A DNA stretch of 32,785 bases from assembly GCF_013179505.1 (NCBI RefSeq), contig NZ_JABMCX010000008.1, positions 1 to 32,785 on the forward strand, in the 5' to 3' direction. Origin of the DNA: Paenarthrobacter sp. CM16. Its GTDB lineage: Bacteria > Actinomycetota > Actinomycetes > Actinomycetales > Micrococcaceae. A program made the translations under genes and the position numbers. The stretch's first letter is position 1. Each line of letters starts with the position of its first letter. A model generated the notes under the pieces. It was given only the letters and a program-made list of their open reading frames with translations, was not told the DNA's origin and did no database searches. Below, piece after piece: positions 24,341 to 31,783 of the stretch.

Positions 24341-25492
24341 ATGAAGGAAGTCATTTCCGAGCTCTCCAGACAGCTCGCCCTGGGACAGCCGGTGGCGCTG
24401 GCAACGGTCGTTCGGACGCAGCACTCCGCCCCCCGCCCGGAGGGTTCTTCGATGCTTCGCCTTCATGACGGAAGTGCCGTCGGTTCCATATCCGGCGGGT
24501 GCGTTGAAGGGGCGGTCTATGAACTCGGGGCTGCCGTACTGGCATCGGGGAAGCCCGAGTTGGAGACCTACGGGTTCAGTGACGACGATGCATTTGCCGT
24601 CGGCCTTACATGCGGAGGCATGCTGGACGTCTTCGTGGAACCCGTCACGGGAGAAAGCTTCCCCGAACTTGATTCCCTCGCGGCCGCCATCGGCGCTGAC
24701 CGGCCAGTGGCCCTGGCTACCGTAATCGCCAGTCCCGAGCCAAACTCCGTTGGACGTCATTTGGTCATCGATGCTAGACGCGTCAGGGGAACCACAGGAG
24801 ATCCCAGGGCAGACAACGTCATCGCTGACGATGCACGTGGACTCCTTGCATCCGGCACGTCTTCAATCCTGACGTACGGACCGGAGGGCCAGCGGCTCGG
24901 CACGGGAGTGCAGATCTTCGTGAATTCATTCGCCCCTAAGCCGCGAATGATCGTATTTGGTGCAGTTGATTTTGCATCAGCTCTTGCTCAGCAAGGGAAG
25001 TTTCTTGGCTATCACGTAACCGTATGCGACGCGCGGCCTATCTTTGCCACACCCGCCCGCTTCCCGAGCGCCGACGCTGTGGTCGTCCAATGGCCTCACA
25101 AATACCTGGAAGATGAGGCCTCTGCCGGGCGCATCGACGCCAATACTGTTTTGTGTGTCCTGACTCACGACCCAAAGTTCGATGTGCCGGTCATTGATGT
25201 AGCTTTGCGGCTCCCGGCCATCGGCTATCTCGGGGCCATGGGCTCTCAGCGCACCCATCAAGACAGGGTCGCCCGGCTGCTAAGTGTGGGACTCCTGGAA
25301 GAGCAGATTTCCCGCGTGGCAAGCCCGATTGGCTTGGACATTGGTGGACGGACTCCAGAAGAGACTGCAGTCTCCATAGCCGCCGAGATAGTCGCTTCCC
25401 GGTGGGGAGGCAGCGGCAGGCCATTGAGCAATAACCGAGGTCGCATACACTCCCCGGACCGCCGGATCGTGGTCAGTGCGACGGCCGGCTAG
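24341..25492 (+). CDS. xdhC: XdhC/CoxI-family molybdenum-enzyme maturation factor
   Basis: Protein of 383 residues. The N-terminal CoxI/XdhC domain has ALATVVRTQHSAPRPEGSSM and SISGGCVEGAVYE. The C-terminal Rossmann-type domain begins near PKPRMIVFGAVDFASALA and ends with LGAMGSQRTHQDR and GLDIGGRTPEETAVSIAAEI. XdhC binds molybdenum cofactor, promotes its sulfuration and inserts it into the hydroxylase. It is transcribed away from the large-subunit gene, so it serves that enzyme. The ATG at 24341 is preferred; an in-frame TTG at 24302 has no ribosome site. The IS481 element is inserted nine bases after the stop, leaving the gene intact. Confidence 0.9.
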   Translation: MKEVISELSRQLALGQPVALATVVRTQHSAPRPEGSSMLRLHDGSAVGSISGGCVEGAVYELGAAVLASGKPELETYGFSDDDAFAVGLTCGGMLDVFVEPVTGESFPELDSLAAAIGADRPVALATVIASPEPNSVGRHLVIDARRVRGTTGDPRADNVIADDARGLLASGTSSILTYGPEGQRLGTGVQIFVNSFAPKPRMIVFGAVDFASALAQQGKFLGYHVTVCDARPIFATPARFPSADAVVVQWPHKYLEDEASAGRIDANTVLCVLTHDPKFDVPVIDVALRLPAIGYLGAMGSQRTHQDRVARLLSVGLLEEQISRVASPIGLDIGGRTPEETAVSIAAEIVASRWGGSGRPLSNNRGRIHSPDRRIVVSATAG

Positions 25493-25506
25493 TCGATCCG
25501 ACTAGC

Positions 25507-26629
25507 TGTACTGCCCGGGGAGGTTGGTTGAGGCCGTGTGAGGACACGGCGTGAGATTTCCGGGATGACGAAGGCCTCCTAGGTGTGGAGTGGAGCTGTC
25601 TAGTCTAAGAAACCGCTGCACACCTAGGAGGCCTTCGTGTCCCACGCTAACGCAATGTTGACCCCAAAAGCCCGTTTGAAGCTCGCCCAATTGGTCGTTG
25701 AACAGCATTGGACGATCACCGAGGCAGCCAAGCACTACATGGTCTCCTGGCCCACCGCTAAACGTTGGTTCACCCGCTACCTCGAACGCGTGCCCGAATG
25801 AATGGAGGACAAGTCATCCCGTCCCCGCCGCAGCCCCAACCGGACCCCGGGGAAACTGGTCAAGCGCATCGTTGCCCTGCGATGGCCCAAGCGGATGGGG
25901 CCGGTGCAGATCGCCGGGCGGCTAGGCATTCCGGCCTCGACCGTGCACGCCGTCCTGGTCCGCTGCCGGATCAACCGGCTGCGCTACATCGACCGGCTCA
26001 CCGGCGAAACGATCCGCCGCTACGAACGCACGGCCCCAGGCGAGATGCTCCACGTCGATGTCACCAAGTTCGGGAACATCCCCGACGGCGGCGGCCACCG
26101 CTACCTTGGCAGGTCGAGGGCGGAAAGAATTCCAGAACCTCAGCGGCGCGCAGCGGCTACACCCGCTCCAGCAAACACCCCAGAAACGGCACCGCCTACG
26201 TTCACACGGTCTTGGATGACTACTCCCGTGTTGCCTACGCTGAAATCCACCACGATGAGAAAGCCGTCACTGCCGTCGCCGTTCTCCAGCGGGCCGTGGC
26301 CTGGTTCGCCGGGCAGGGGATCATCACCACACGGGTGCTCTCGGACAACGGATCCGCCTACGTCTCCAAGGCCTGGAAAGCCGCCTGCGCCGAGCTGGAC
26401 ATCACCGCGAAACGAACCCGCCCCTACAGGCCCCAGACCAACGGAAAAATCGAACGGTTCCACCGCACACTCAACGACGGCTGGGCCTACGCCAAGTTCT
26501 ACGGCACCGAAACAACCCGCAGAGAAGCCCTACCCGGCTGGATTCACTACTACAATCACCACAGGCCCCACATCGCACTCGGGAACAGGCCACCCGTCAG
26601 CCGGCTAAACAACCTCCCTGAGCAGTACA
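25507..26629 (+). mobile_element. IS481-family insertion sequence, complete ends but inactive
   Basis: The element is 1123 bp. The left end reads TGTACTGCCCGGGGAGGTTG (25507 on) and the right end, as reverse complement, TGTACTGCTCAGGGAGGTTG (26629 backward), matching at 18 of 20 positions. It is flanked by the 6-bp direct repeat ACTAGC (25501-25506 and 26630-26635), the target duplication. It carries one transposase gene broken by a stop and a frameshift. Intact ends and duplication mean it came by transposition and has not moved since. Confidence 0.9.
25568..25638 (+). promoter_or_regulatory. Long hairpin covering the transposase ribosome site
   Basis: A perfect 20-bp inverted repeat (25568-25587 with 25619-25638) encloses a 31-base loop. 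The right arm contains the ribosome site AGGAGG (25626-25631) and the first two bases of the GTG start (25637). In a transcript reading in from outside the hairpin would hide the translation start; a transcript starting in the loop would leave it open. Confidence 0.7.
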
Positions 26630-26634
26630 ACTAG
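25637..26634 (+). pseudogene. IS481-family transposase, disrupted
   Basis: DDE transposase of about 330 residues. The N-terminal helix-turn-helix (QHWTITEAAKHYMVSWPTAK) is followed by an in-frame TGA at 25799; the same frame continues with EDKSSRPRRSPNRTPG and a second helix-turn-helix (GPVQIAGRLGIPASTVHAVL) to GGHRYLGR. Near 26108-26125 the frame shifts, after which HTVLDDYSRVAYAEIH, RVLSDNGSAYVS, RTRPYRPQTNGKIERFHRTL and NHHRPHIALGNRPP complete the integrase core and the stop at 26632-26634. The catalytic aspartates and glutamate (DD...E) are kept. One nonsense codon and one frameshift make an active protein unlikely, unless both are bypassed. Confidence 0.88.
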
Positions 26635-26786
26635 CCGGCCCGACCGGCCTCCATTGCTCTTTACATGCTAACGCCGTTGGTAAGAATTGCCGTGTCGCTC
26701 CGGGGTTACGCCGCCCTGAGCGATAGACGTAAGGCCGTTTTCATGATCTCTGGCACAAAAAGCCTCGCCCGTGGTGGCTTCGGGGC

Positions 26787-27512
26787 CTAGACCCACAACC
26801 GTCGCTCCGACAACACCCTGCCGTTCGACGCTGTGAGTATGCCTCTGCCCGATGCCCATTTGGCGAGCTCATATGCAGACCGCTGCCTCTGGTGCGCCCA
26901 TTCATAGGCTGATACTGGCTGAACATCAAGGCCGGACATGATCGTGGACTCCTCACGGACCTGTACCGTCAAGCCCGAGTCTTCAGAGAGGTCCGACAAT
27001 ATTCGGGAGACGAACTGGTGGGGCAAGGATGAAAAGGACAATCCCGTATTCAGGTCCAGGGCTCGAAGCCACACTTCCCGCGCCCTCAACCACACCATGG
27101 CCTTCAACGTGACGGCGTCATTGTCTCGTTGTACAGCCAGTGACCACCGATCGTCCCTCAAATCACGCCATGCAACGCTCAGGTGAACGGCAGCGTGTTC
27201 TGAGAGGTTCCTCAGCGACTGCGGTGGAAGCGTCGAGGCAAACGCAGCCTCAGAATTCACTCGCGCTTCGGATGTCACGAGAGTTGAGCTGCCACTCTCA
27301 GCATCGTCGGCAAGGAGAGCTATGTCGCGGGCATTCAATGCCACGTGCGCAATCAGTCGGCGTCGGCTCCAGCCGGGGACGAGCGATGGATCATCCAGCT
27401 CTTTGTCCCCGGCCTGCTTTAGAGCACGGTTATAAAAGGCCTGACCACGTCGGGCGAGGAGTAGGTCAGCTACGAGGTCCTGATCAGTTGCCTTATCTGT
27501 TCGGGCAGCCAT
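26787..27512 (-). CDS. Mycothiol-dependent maleylpyruvate isomerase
   Basis: Protein of 241 residues of the MDMPI family, which uses mycothiol and a divalent metal to turn maleylpyruvate into fumarylpyruvate in the gentisate pathway of actinobacteria. Features are the N-terminal DinB-like helical bundle with VPGWSRRRLIAHVALNAR (the His is a metal ligand), AAVHLSVAWRDL, and AMVWLRAREVWLRALDLNTG with the second metal-site region, then a small C-terminal domain. AAGGAA precedes the ATG. It follows gentisate dioxygenase by 67 bases on the same strand, so the two form an operon and catalyse consecutive steps. Confidence 0.85.
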   Translation of the reverse strand: MAARTDKATDQDLVADLLLARRGQAFYNRALKQAGDKELDDPSLVPGWSRRRLIAHVALNARDIALLADDAESGSSTLVTSEARVNSEAAFASTLPPQSLRNLSEHAAVHLSVAWRDLRDDRWSLAVQRDNDAVTLKAMVWLRAREVWLRALDLNTGLSFSSLPHQFVSRILSDLSEDSGLTVQVREESTIMSGLDVQPVSAYEWAHQRQRSAYELAKWASGRGILTASNGRVLSERRLWV

Positions 27513-27579
27513 TGGAAGTTCCTTTTTGCCTGGGAGGGTGCGCAGACATGAGGGCCTGGCGCCCAGAGATGGTTGCGAG

Positions 27580-28659
27580 CTAGTTTTTAGCGCCGGGGAT
27601 GAAGGTCCTGGAAAAATTCAAACGGTCCATGATCGGGCCATCGTTGTAGCGGAAGAGGTCAAATTCCGTATCCGCATGCAAAGACCATGAGACCCAACTG
27701 GGCACGGCAAAAAGGTCGCCTTTTTCGAGCTTGGTCTCAACGCCCCCGAGTACAACTGTTCCGGTTCCCTCAAAAACCTGCCAGACTGACGAGCCAACTT
27801 CGTGCCGGGTGGGTGTGTCCGCGCCTGCCCGCAGCCTGTGGAACTCGCAGCGCAGAGTCGGCATGACATCCCCGCCTGTTGTCGGGTTTACATAGCGGAT
27901 GGCCGCGTGTCCTTGCTCGACAGTCGCTGGATGGCCTTCGTCTTCAAGCCTCAGCTGTTCGCGCAAGGCAGCGTCGGTATATTCCCATCGGTATGCTGCA
28001 AGCGGCGAACAGGTCTTGTTGTCAAGCTCCGAGAGCGGGCGCAGGCCGGGATGGGCCCAGAGCCTCTCGCTTCGAGAGACGGACGGAGATGCTTCATCGG
28101 TGACGCGCTCAGACCCGAATTCGAAGAAGCCCACATCCATGTACCTGGAGAAGGGAACGTCCAAGCCATCGATCCACGCCATTGGCTTATCGGTGTCGTT
28201 GTGATGACCGTGGAAGTTCCATCCTGGAGTCAGGAGGAGGTCCCCGCGTCTCATGGCGACGGGGTCACCGTTCACTACAGTCCAGACTCCCTCGCCCTCA
28301 ACGACAAAACGGAAGGCATTCTGGGCGTGGCGGTGTTCGGGTGCGGTCTCGTGTCCACCGAGGTACTGGATGGCGCACCATAGGGTGGGAGTGGCATACG
28401 CGGTGCCCACCAACCCGGGGTTGGCAAGGCCGATTGCCCGGCGCTCTCCGCCGCGCCCAACCGGCACGAGCTCCCCGCTCCTCTCGGCGATGTCGAACAG
28501 AGTGCGCCACCTCCACACAAAGGGAACGGCATCCGACTCAGGCACCATGGGCATCAGGTCATCGCGCTGCGTCCAGAGCGGGGCGAGGCTGTTGGCCTCA
28601 AAATCCGAATACAGCTTGGTAAGTTCCGGTGTAAGTGCGTTCTCATTTGTCGACTGCAT
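27580..28659 (-). CDS. Gentisate 1,2-dioxygenase
   Basis: Iron(II) ring-cleavage dioxygenase of the bicupin family, 359 residues, converting gentisate to maleylpyruvate with O2. The N-terminal cupin has the metal ligands His109, His111 and His150 in PEHRHAQNAFRFVVEGEG and LTPGWNFHGHHND. The C-terminal cupin is RHEVGSSVWQVFEGTGTVVL and LFAVPSWVSWSLHAD. The PLWTQRDDLMPMVPES start and LANPGLVGTAYATPTLWCAI segment are typical. The ATG at 28659, with GAGGGAG six bases upstream, is preferred over an in-frame start at 28689. A promoter and operator-like site lie just before it. It supports the view that the nearby monooxygenase yields a gentisyl product. Confidence 0.93.
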   Translation of the reverse strand: MQSTNENALTPELTKLYSDFEANSLAPLWTQRDDLMPMVPESDAVPFVWRWRTLFDIAERSGELVPVGRGGERRAIGLANPGLVGTAYATPTLWCAIQYLGGHETAPEHRHAQNAFRFVVEGEGVWTVVNGDPVAMRRGDLLLTPGWNFHGHHNDTDKPMAWIDGLDVPFSRYMDVGFFEFGSERVTDEASPSVSRSERLWAHPGLRPLSELDNKTCSPLAAYRWEYTDAALREQLRLEDEGHPATVEQGHAAIRYVNPTTGGDVMPTLRCEFHRLRAGADTPTRHEVGSSVWQVFEGTGTVVLGGVETKLEKGDLFAVPSWVSWSLHADTEFDLFRYNDGPIMDRLNFSRTFIPGAKN

Positions 28660-28692
28660 GGCAGGCTCCCTCGTCATCGAAAAGACCAATGC

Positions 28693-28739
28693 GAAACATC
28701 ATTGGTACGAACTGTAATAGAGTGTTTCATAAAAGACAA
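28693..28739 (-). promoter_or_regulatory. Promoter and operator of the gentisate dioxygenase operon
   Basis: On the minus strand TTGTCT (28739-28734), 17 bases, then TACAGT (28716-28711) form a good promoter. The plus-strand sequence GAAACA-N7-TACGAA (28693-28711) overlaps the -10 and start point, and TGTTTC (28723-28728) lies between the hexamers. The arrangement GAAACA-N7-TACGAA-N11-TGTTTC nearly repeats the one at 18792-18828, where the last gap is 12. This placement suits a repressor. Confidence 0.6.
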
Positions 28740-28999
28740 GGAGTTCGCTGCTCCAAGCTGTTTGCCCGGTGCTACCCGCAGCAGGCTGGTAGATGCGTTT
28801 CGAATGGCTATGACGCAACTGCCCAAGCAGCACCATAAGCTGCGGACCCTTCGGCCGAAGGGAAAAGCCCCGACGGACTACAGCCCAGAGCCCCACCGCC
28901 GCCCGGGCCAAGTCCTAAACGGCGGTCTTTCTTAGCGACCTGAACGCGGCAAGCTCATGAGTGGATGGCGAAGCGGTTCCCGGAACGAATGGAGGAGTA

Positions 29000-29920
29000 A
29001 TGCACAACTTCTACAAGCGATGGCAGGGTGAGCTCAAACGGGCTTTTACAGGCACTCCGGATGCCACCCCCGATTGGGTGCTCCGTCTGGCCGATGGTGA
29101 CGACAACGGCTACTATCTGCCTGGTTCGGCCGTCTGGGCCGTTCACGGAAGCATGTCAACCATTATCGCCGGAATCCGGGCGCTACTCATGCAGACTCTT
29201 CACCCCGGAGCCCTTGCGGGTGTAAACGATCACTCGCGCTTCCGGGCAGACCCGTTGGGGCGACTGGCAGGGACCATCCGGTGGGTCTTTACCGTCTCAT
29301 ACGGATCGACAGCAGCTGCACATTCAGCATCCGACTGGGTAACCCGCCTGCATCAGCACGTCCACGGTGAGTACATGGACAGAAGTGGCAGACCCCGACG
29401 GTATGCGGCGAACGATCCTGAACTGCTTCTCTGGGTCCACATAACCTACACCGACGCCTTCCTCAGCGCCCACAAACTCTGGGGAGGCAGGATCCCCGGT
29501 GGACCGGATGCATACGTGAGCGAATGGGCCACGGCTGGACTTCTTATGGGAGTCGAGTCCCCGCCGATGACCGAAAAGGACATGCGCCAACAGCTGGAGC
29601 GATGGTACGACAACGGTGAGCTCGTAGCTGATGAGAGGGTTAAAGAAACCGTGTCGTTCATTCGCAATCCGCCTCTTCACTCGCTACTCAGGCCGGGTTA
29701 CCACTTGCTTTTCGCAGCCGCCGTGATGAGCCTGGAGCCAAAGTACCGGAAGTTGCTTGGCGTCAGGACACCAACCCTTGGCCCCCTACCACTCCCCATA
29801 AAGGCGGCAGCCCGGGTGGCCCTTGTCCTCGTGCACATTGCGCTAGGGCGGGTGTCACCGAGTGAGAAGGCTGCACGCAAACGGCTCCGCCGGATAGCGG
29901 GCTCGAACATGCGGCGTTGA
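29000..29920 (+). CDS. MpaB-like oxygenase (DUF2236 family)
   Basis: Protein of about 306 residues of the ER-bound-oxygenase MpaB/DUF2236 family, which includes the latex-clearing and mycophenolate prenyl-cleaving oxygenases; most bacterial members are of unknown substrate. Recognisable are GSAVWAVHGSMSTIIAGIRA, LMQTLHPGALAGVNDHSRFR, DPLGRLAGTIRWVFTVSYG, and the histidine-bearing LLLWVHITYTDAFLSAHKLW (a probable haem-ligand region). A hydrophobic stretch near the C terminus could touch membrane. The ATG at 29000 has GGAGGAG just upstream. It diverges from gentisate dioxygenase across 340 bases and has no partner gene, so its role is open. Confidence 0.8.
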   Translation: MHNFYKRWQGELKRAFTGTPDATPDWVLRLADGDDNGYYLPGSAVWAVHGSMSTIIAGIRALLMQTLHPGALAGVNDHSRFRADPLGRLAGTIRWVFTVSYGSTAAAHSASDWVTRLHQHVHGEYMDRSGRPRRYAANDPELLLWVHITYTDAFLSAHKLWGGRIPGGPDAYVSEWATAGLLMGVESPPMTEKDMRQQLERWYDNGELVADERVKETVSFIRNPPLHSLLRPGYHLLFAAAVMSLEPKYRKLLGVRTPTLGPLPLPIKAAARVALVLVHIALGRVSPSEKAARKRLRRIAGSNMRR

Positions 29921-30305
29921 TCGGCGACAGAAAAGCCCAAGAGCTGAACAAAGGCCCACCACACAGTTCAAAACCAGCAGCCTACCGATGACAACCATCT
30001 TTCAACGATGCGCAGCCGACCGCGGCGGACGGTAAAGCGCGTCCCGGCGATTTTCAAGCAGGCTTCGCTCAAGCGTCTATGAATTCACTCACGACGACGA
30101 TTGCACCTCGGTTTAGGCCGCCGGACCTATCCGCGCGAACGCTTTTTGGCCTATCAAGAACCCCGCGTTCCTGGGCAGCAGCGCCGGGTGCCAGAAATGC
30201 CTCGAATACCTCGCCGGGTAAGCATTCACCCAACCAACGTTTCACGGATGGTCTCGAATAACGACGATCTCATCATCAGGCTCTGTTCGGCCCTTGTTGT
30301 TACTG
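29921..30305. other. About 385 bases without a recognisable gene
   Basis: This stretch lies between the 3' ends of the MpaB-like and HxlR genes. Open frames on both strands are short and without family pattern. No clear terminator hairpin was found although two genes converge here. Confidence 0.45.
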
Positions 30306-30782
30306 CTACGACGCCGGATCCGCGCCGGCCGCTGACACGAGCGGCCCGAACATCAGACTTCCTGGGGTGAACTCGTCCCCGCATTCAGCGCACGACAACA
30401 CCGGTTTCAGGTCGGCCCCGCAAGTGTGCCGGTAGGAGGAGCGGGGTGTCTCGTCGCGCATCCATGTGCTGCTCCACGCTGCCAGTGAAATGAGGATGGG
30501 CGCGACTTCGGCTCCTGAGGTTGTGAGGTGGTACTCGTAGCGCGGAGGGCGCTCGGAGTATTGGACACGCTCGATCACGCTGTGGCTTTCGAGAGTGCGC
30601 AAGCGGCCTGCCAGGATGTCGCGGGACGCGCCGGTATTTCCAGCGATCTGATCGAACCGGTGAACGCCCAAGGACATCTCACGAAGCGCCAGCAGCGCCC
30701 ACCTCTCCCCCAGGACCCCGAGGCCCGTCGCAATGAAACACGCTCTGGGGCCATCTGCTGTCTTGTCGGCTGGATTCTTCAA
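30306..30782 (-). CDS. HxlR-family transcriptional regulator
   Basis: Winged helix-turn-helix protein of about 158 residues. The HxlR signature is GLGVLGERWALLALREMSLG, HRFDQIAGNTGASRDILAGR, LRTLESHSVIERVQYSERPP and RYEYHLTTSGAEVAPIL. The C terminus has the four-cysteine-like HTCGADLKPVLSCAECGDEF common in the family. The frame stays open to 30839, but that part overlaps a putative promoter (TATACT on the minus strand at 30818-30813) and the operator dyad, so I place the start at TTG 30782, which has GAGGAA before it. It faces away from a PaaI-type thioesterase gene and probably controls that gene and itself. Confidence 0.8.
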   Translation of the reverse strand: MKNPADKTADGPRACFIATGLGVLGERWALLALREMSLGVHRFDQIAGNTGASRDILAGRLRTLESHSVIERVQYSERPPRYEYHLTTSGAEVAPILISLAAWSSTWMRDETPRSSYRHTCGADLKPVLSCAECGDEFTPGSLMFGPLVSAAGADPAS

Positions 30783-30812
30783 TCGTTCCTCTGCTTTCAG
30801 TACCTTTCCTCG

Positions 30813-30855
30813 AGTATATGAGTTAGTTGGAGAATCCAACCTACTCAGTTACTGT
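30813..30855. promoter_or_regulatory. Divergent promoters around a 29-bp operator dyad
   Basis: The dyad TGAGT-N2-GTTGGA-N3-TCCAAC-N2-ACTCA covers 30819-30847 with eleven paired positions per arm. To the right, TTGGAG (30827-30832), 17 bases, TACTGT (30850-30855) form a promoter toward the thioesterase. To the left, TATACT (minus strand, 30818-30813) is a good -10 toward the HxlR gene, with TTGGAT 15 bases before it. Both -35 regions lie within the dyad. Confidence 0.6.
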
Positions 30856-30910
30856 GATGTTCCAAGGTCACGACAAGCACGTCGCCGCCTTTCTAGGATC
30901 AGGAGAATCC

Positions 30911-30958
30911 ATGCCATTGCTATCTGACGCCGCCCTGGCCGCCAACACCCCGGCATGA
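30911..30958 (+). CDS. Short leader ORF before the thioesterase
   Basis: A 15-codon frame, MPLLSDAALAANTPA, has AGGAGA (30901-30906) four bases before its ATG. Its TGA overlaps an ATG (ATGA at 30955) in the frame of the thioesterase. Part of it repeats the true thioesterase start region: GCCAACACCCCGGCA here against GCGAACACCCCGGCA about 69 bases later. It could be a leader peptide or the leftover of a duplicated gene start. Confidence 0.3.
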   Translation: MPLLSDAALAANTPA

Positions 30959-31002
30959 CCACAGCAATCCCCAGCCCACAGAGCCCCAAGGAGGAATCCC
31001 CG

Positions 31003-31533
31003 GTGGCAGCGAACACCCCGGCACAACGCTCGGAAACCTTTACCTGGATTGATCCGGCAATCGCACTGGAGAAACTTCCCCACTTGTCGGGCCTGGAATA
31101 CTTTTCCGGCCTCCGCGACGGCAGCATCGACCCGCCGCCGATTGCTTCGCTCATGAAATTCGAGTTCATCAACGCGAGCTACGGACAGGTCGAGTTCCAG
31201 TGCACACCTGGCGAAGCGCACTATAACCCCCTCGGAATGGTCCACGGCGGCCTCGCATGCACACTCCTGGACACAGTCCTCGGCTGCGCAGCACACACCA
31301 TCCTGGATGCGGGAATTGGTTACACCTCCATCGACTTGGCGGTTAAGTACCTGCGACCCATCACACTCCAGCAGGGTCCACTACGCGCAGATGCATCAGT
31401 GGTGAAATCCGGGCCGCGGGTCATCTTCACCGAGGGCCGCCTCAGCACCACCGACGGAAAGCTCCTCGCCACCGCCACCAGCGCGCTGCTCATCTTTCCC
31501 CACCAACCCGGCACCGCAAAAGCATTTGAATGA
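31003..31533 (+). CDS. PaaI-family hotdog thioesterase
   Basis: Acyl-CoA thioesterase of about 176 residues. The hotdog-fold signature is NPLGMVHGGLACTLLDTVLGCAAH, where the HGG loop binds the thioester and the aspartate in LLDT takes part in catalysis, followed by SIDLAVKYLRPI and SGPRVIFTEGRLSTTDGKLLATAT. The family hydrolyses aryl- or acyl-CoA esters, often as a safety valve in aromatic degradation. I choose GTG 31003 because AAGGAGG (30988-30994) lies eight bases upstream; an in-frame ATG at 30955 would give 192 residues with a low-complexity start. It diverges from the HxlR regulator, which probably controls it. Confidence 0.88.
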   Translation: MAANTPAQRSETFTWIDPAIALEKLPHLSGLEYFSGLRDGSIDPPPIASLMKFEFINASYGQVEFQCTPGEAHYNPLGMVHGGLACTLLDTVLGCAAHTILDAGIGYTSIDLAVKYLRPITLQQGPLRADASVVKSGPRVIFTEGRLSTTDGKLLATATSALLIFPHQPGTAKAFE

Positions 31534-31554
31534 TAGAGGCGCATCCGTTACCTA

Positions 31555-31584
31555 AAAAGCTGCCGCTCCTCGGGTTCAGCTTTT
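31555..31584 (+). terminator. Terminator after the thioesterase
   Basis: AAAAGCTG (31555-31562) pairs with CAGCTTTT (31577-31584), and CCG/CGG can extend the stem inward. The right arm supplies the T run. It lies 22 bases after the thioesterase stop. Confidence 0.7.
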
Positions 31585-31683
31585 GGTCTGGCATGCGCGC
31601 TGACCCGCATCAACGTATCCTCTGGGCCGGCCAGCCCTAGGGGTGTCTGGTCCCCGTCAGGGCCTCACTTGCCGCTACCTGTG

Positions 31684-31716
31684 GGGGTTGCCTTGACATG
31701 ACGGCAAGGCAACCCC
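31684..31716. terminator. Second hairpin, possibly a terminator
   Basis: A perfect 12-bp stem, GGGGTTGCCTTG (31684-31695) with CAAGGCAACCCC (31705-31716), and a 9-base loop. There is no T run on either side. It could be a back-up terminator or a remnant belonging to a lost gene. Confidence 0.4.
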
Positions 31717-31783
31717 ACACACAACGCGGCTGGAACTCAGCTAACTCTGTGAAGCCAGCACTCTAAACTCTCACGTCAGGCAT

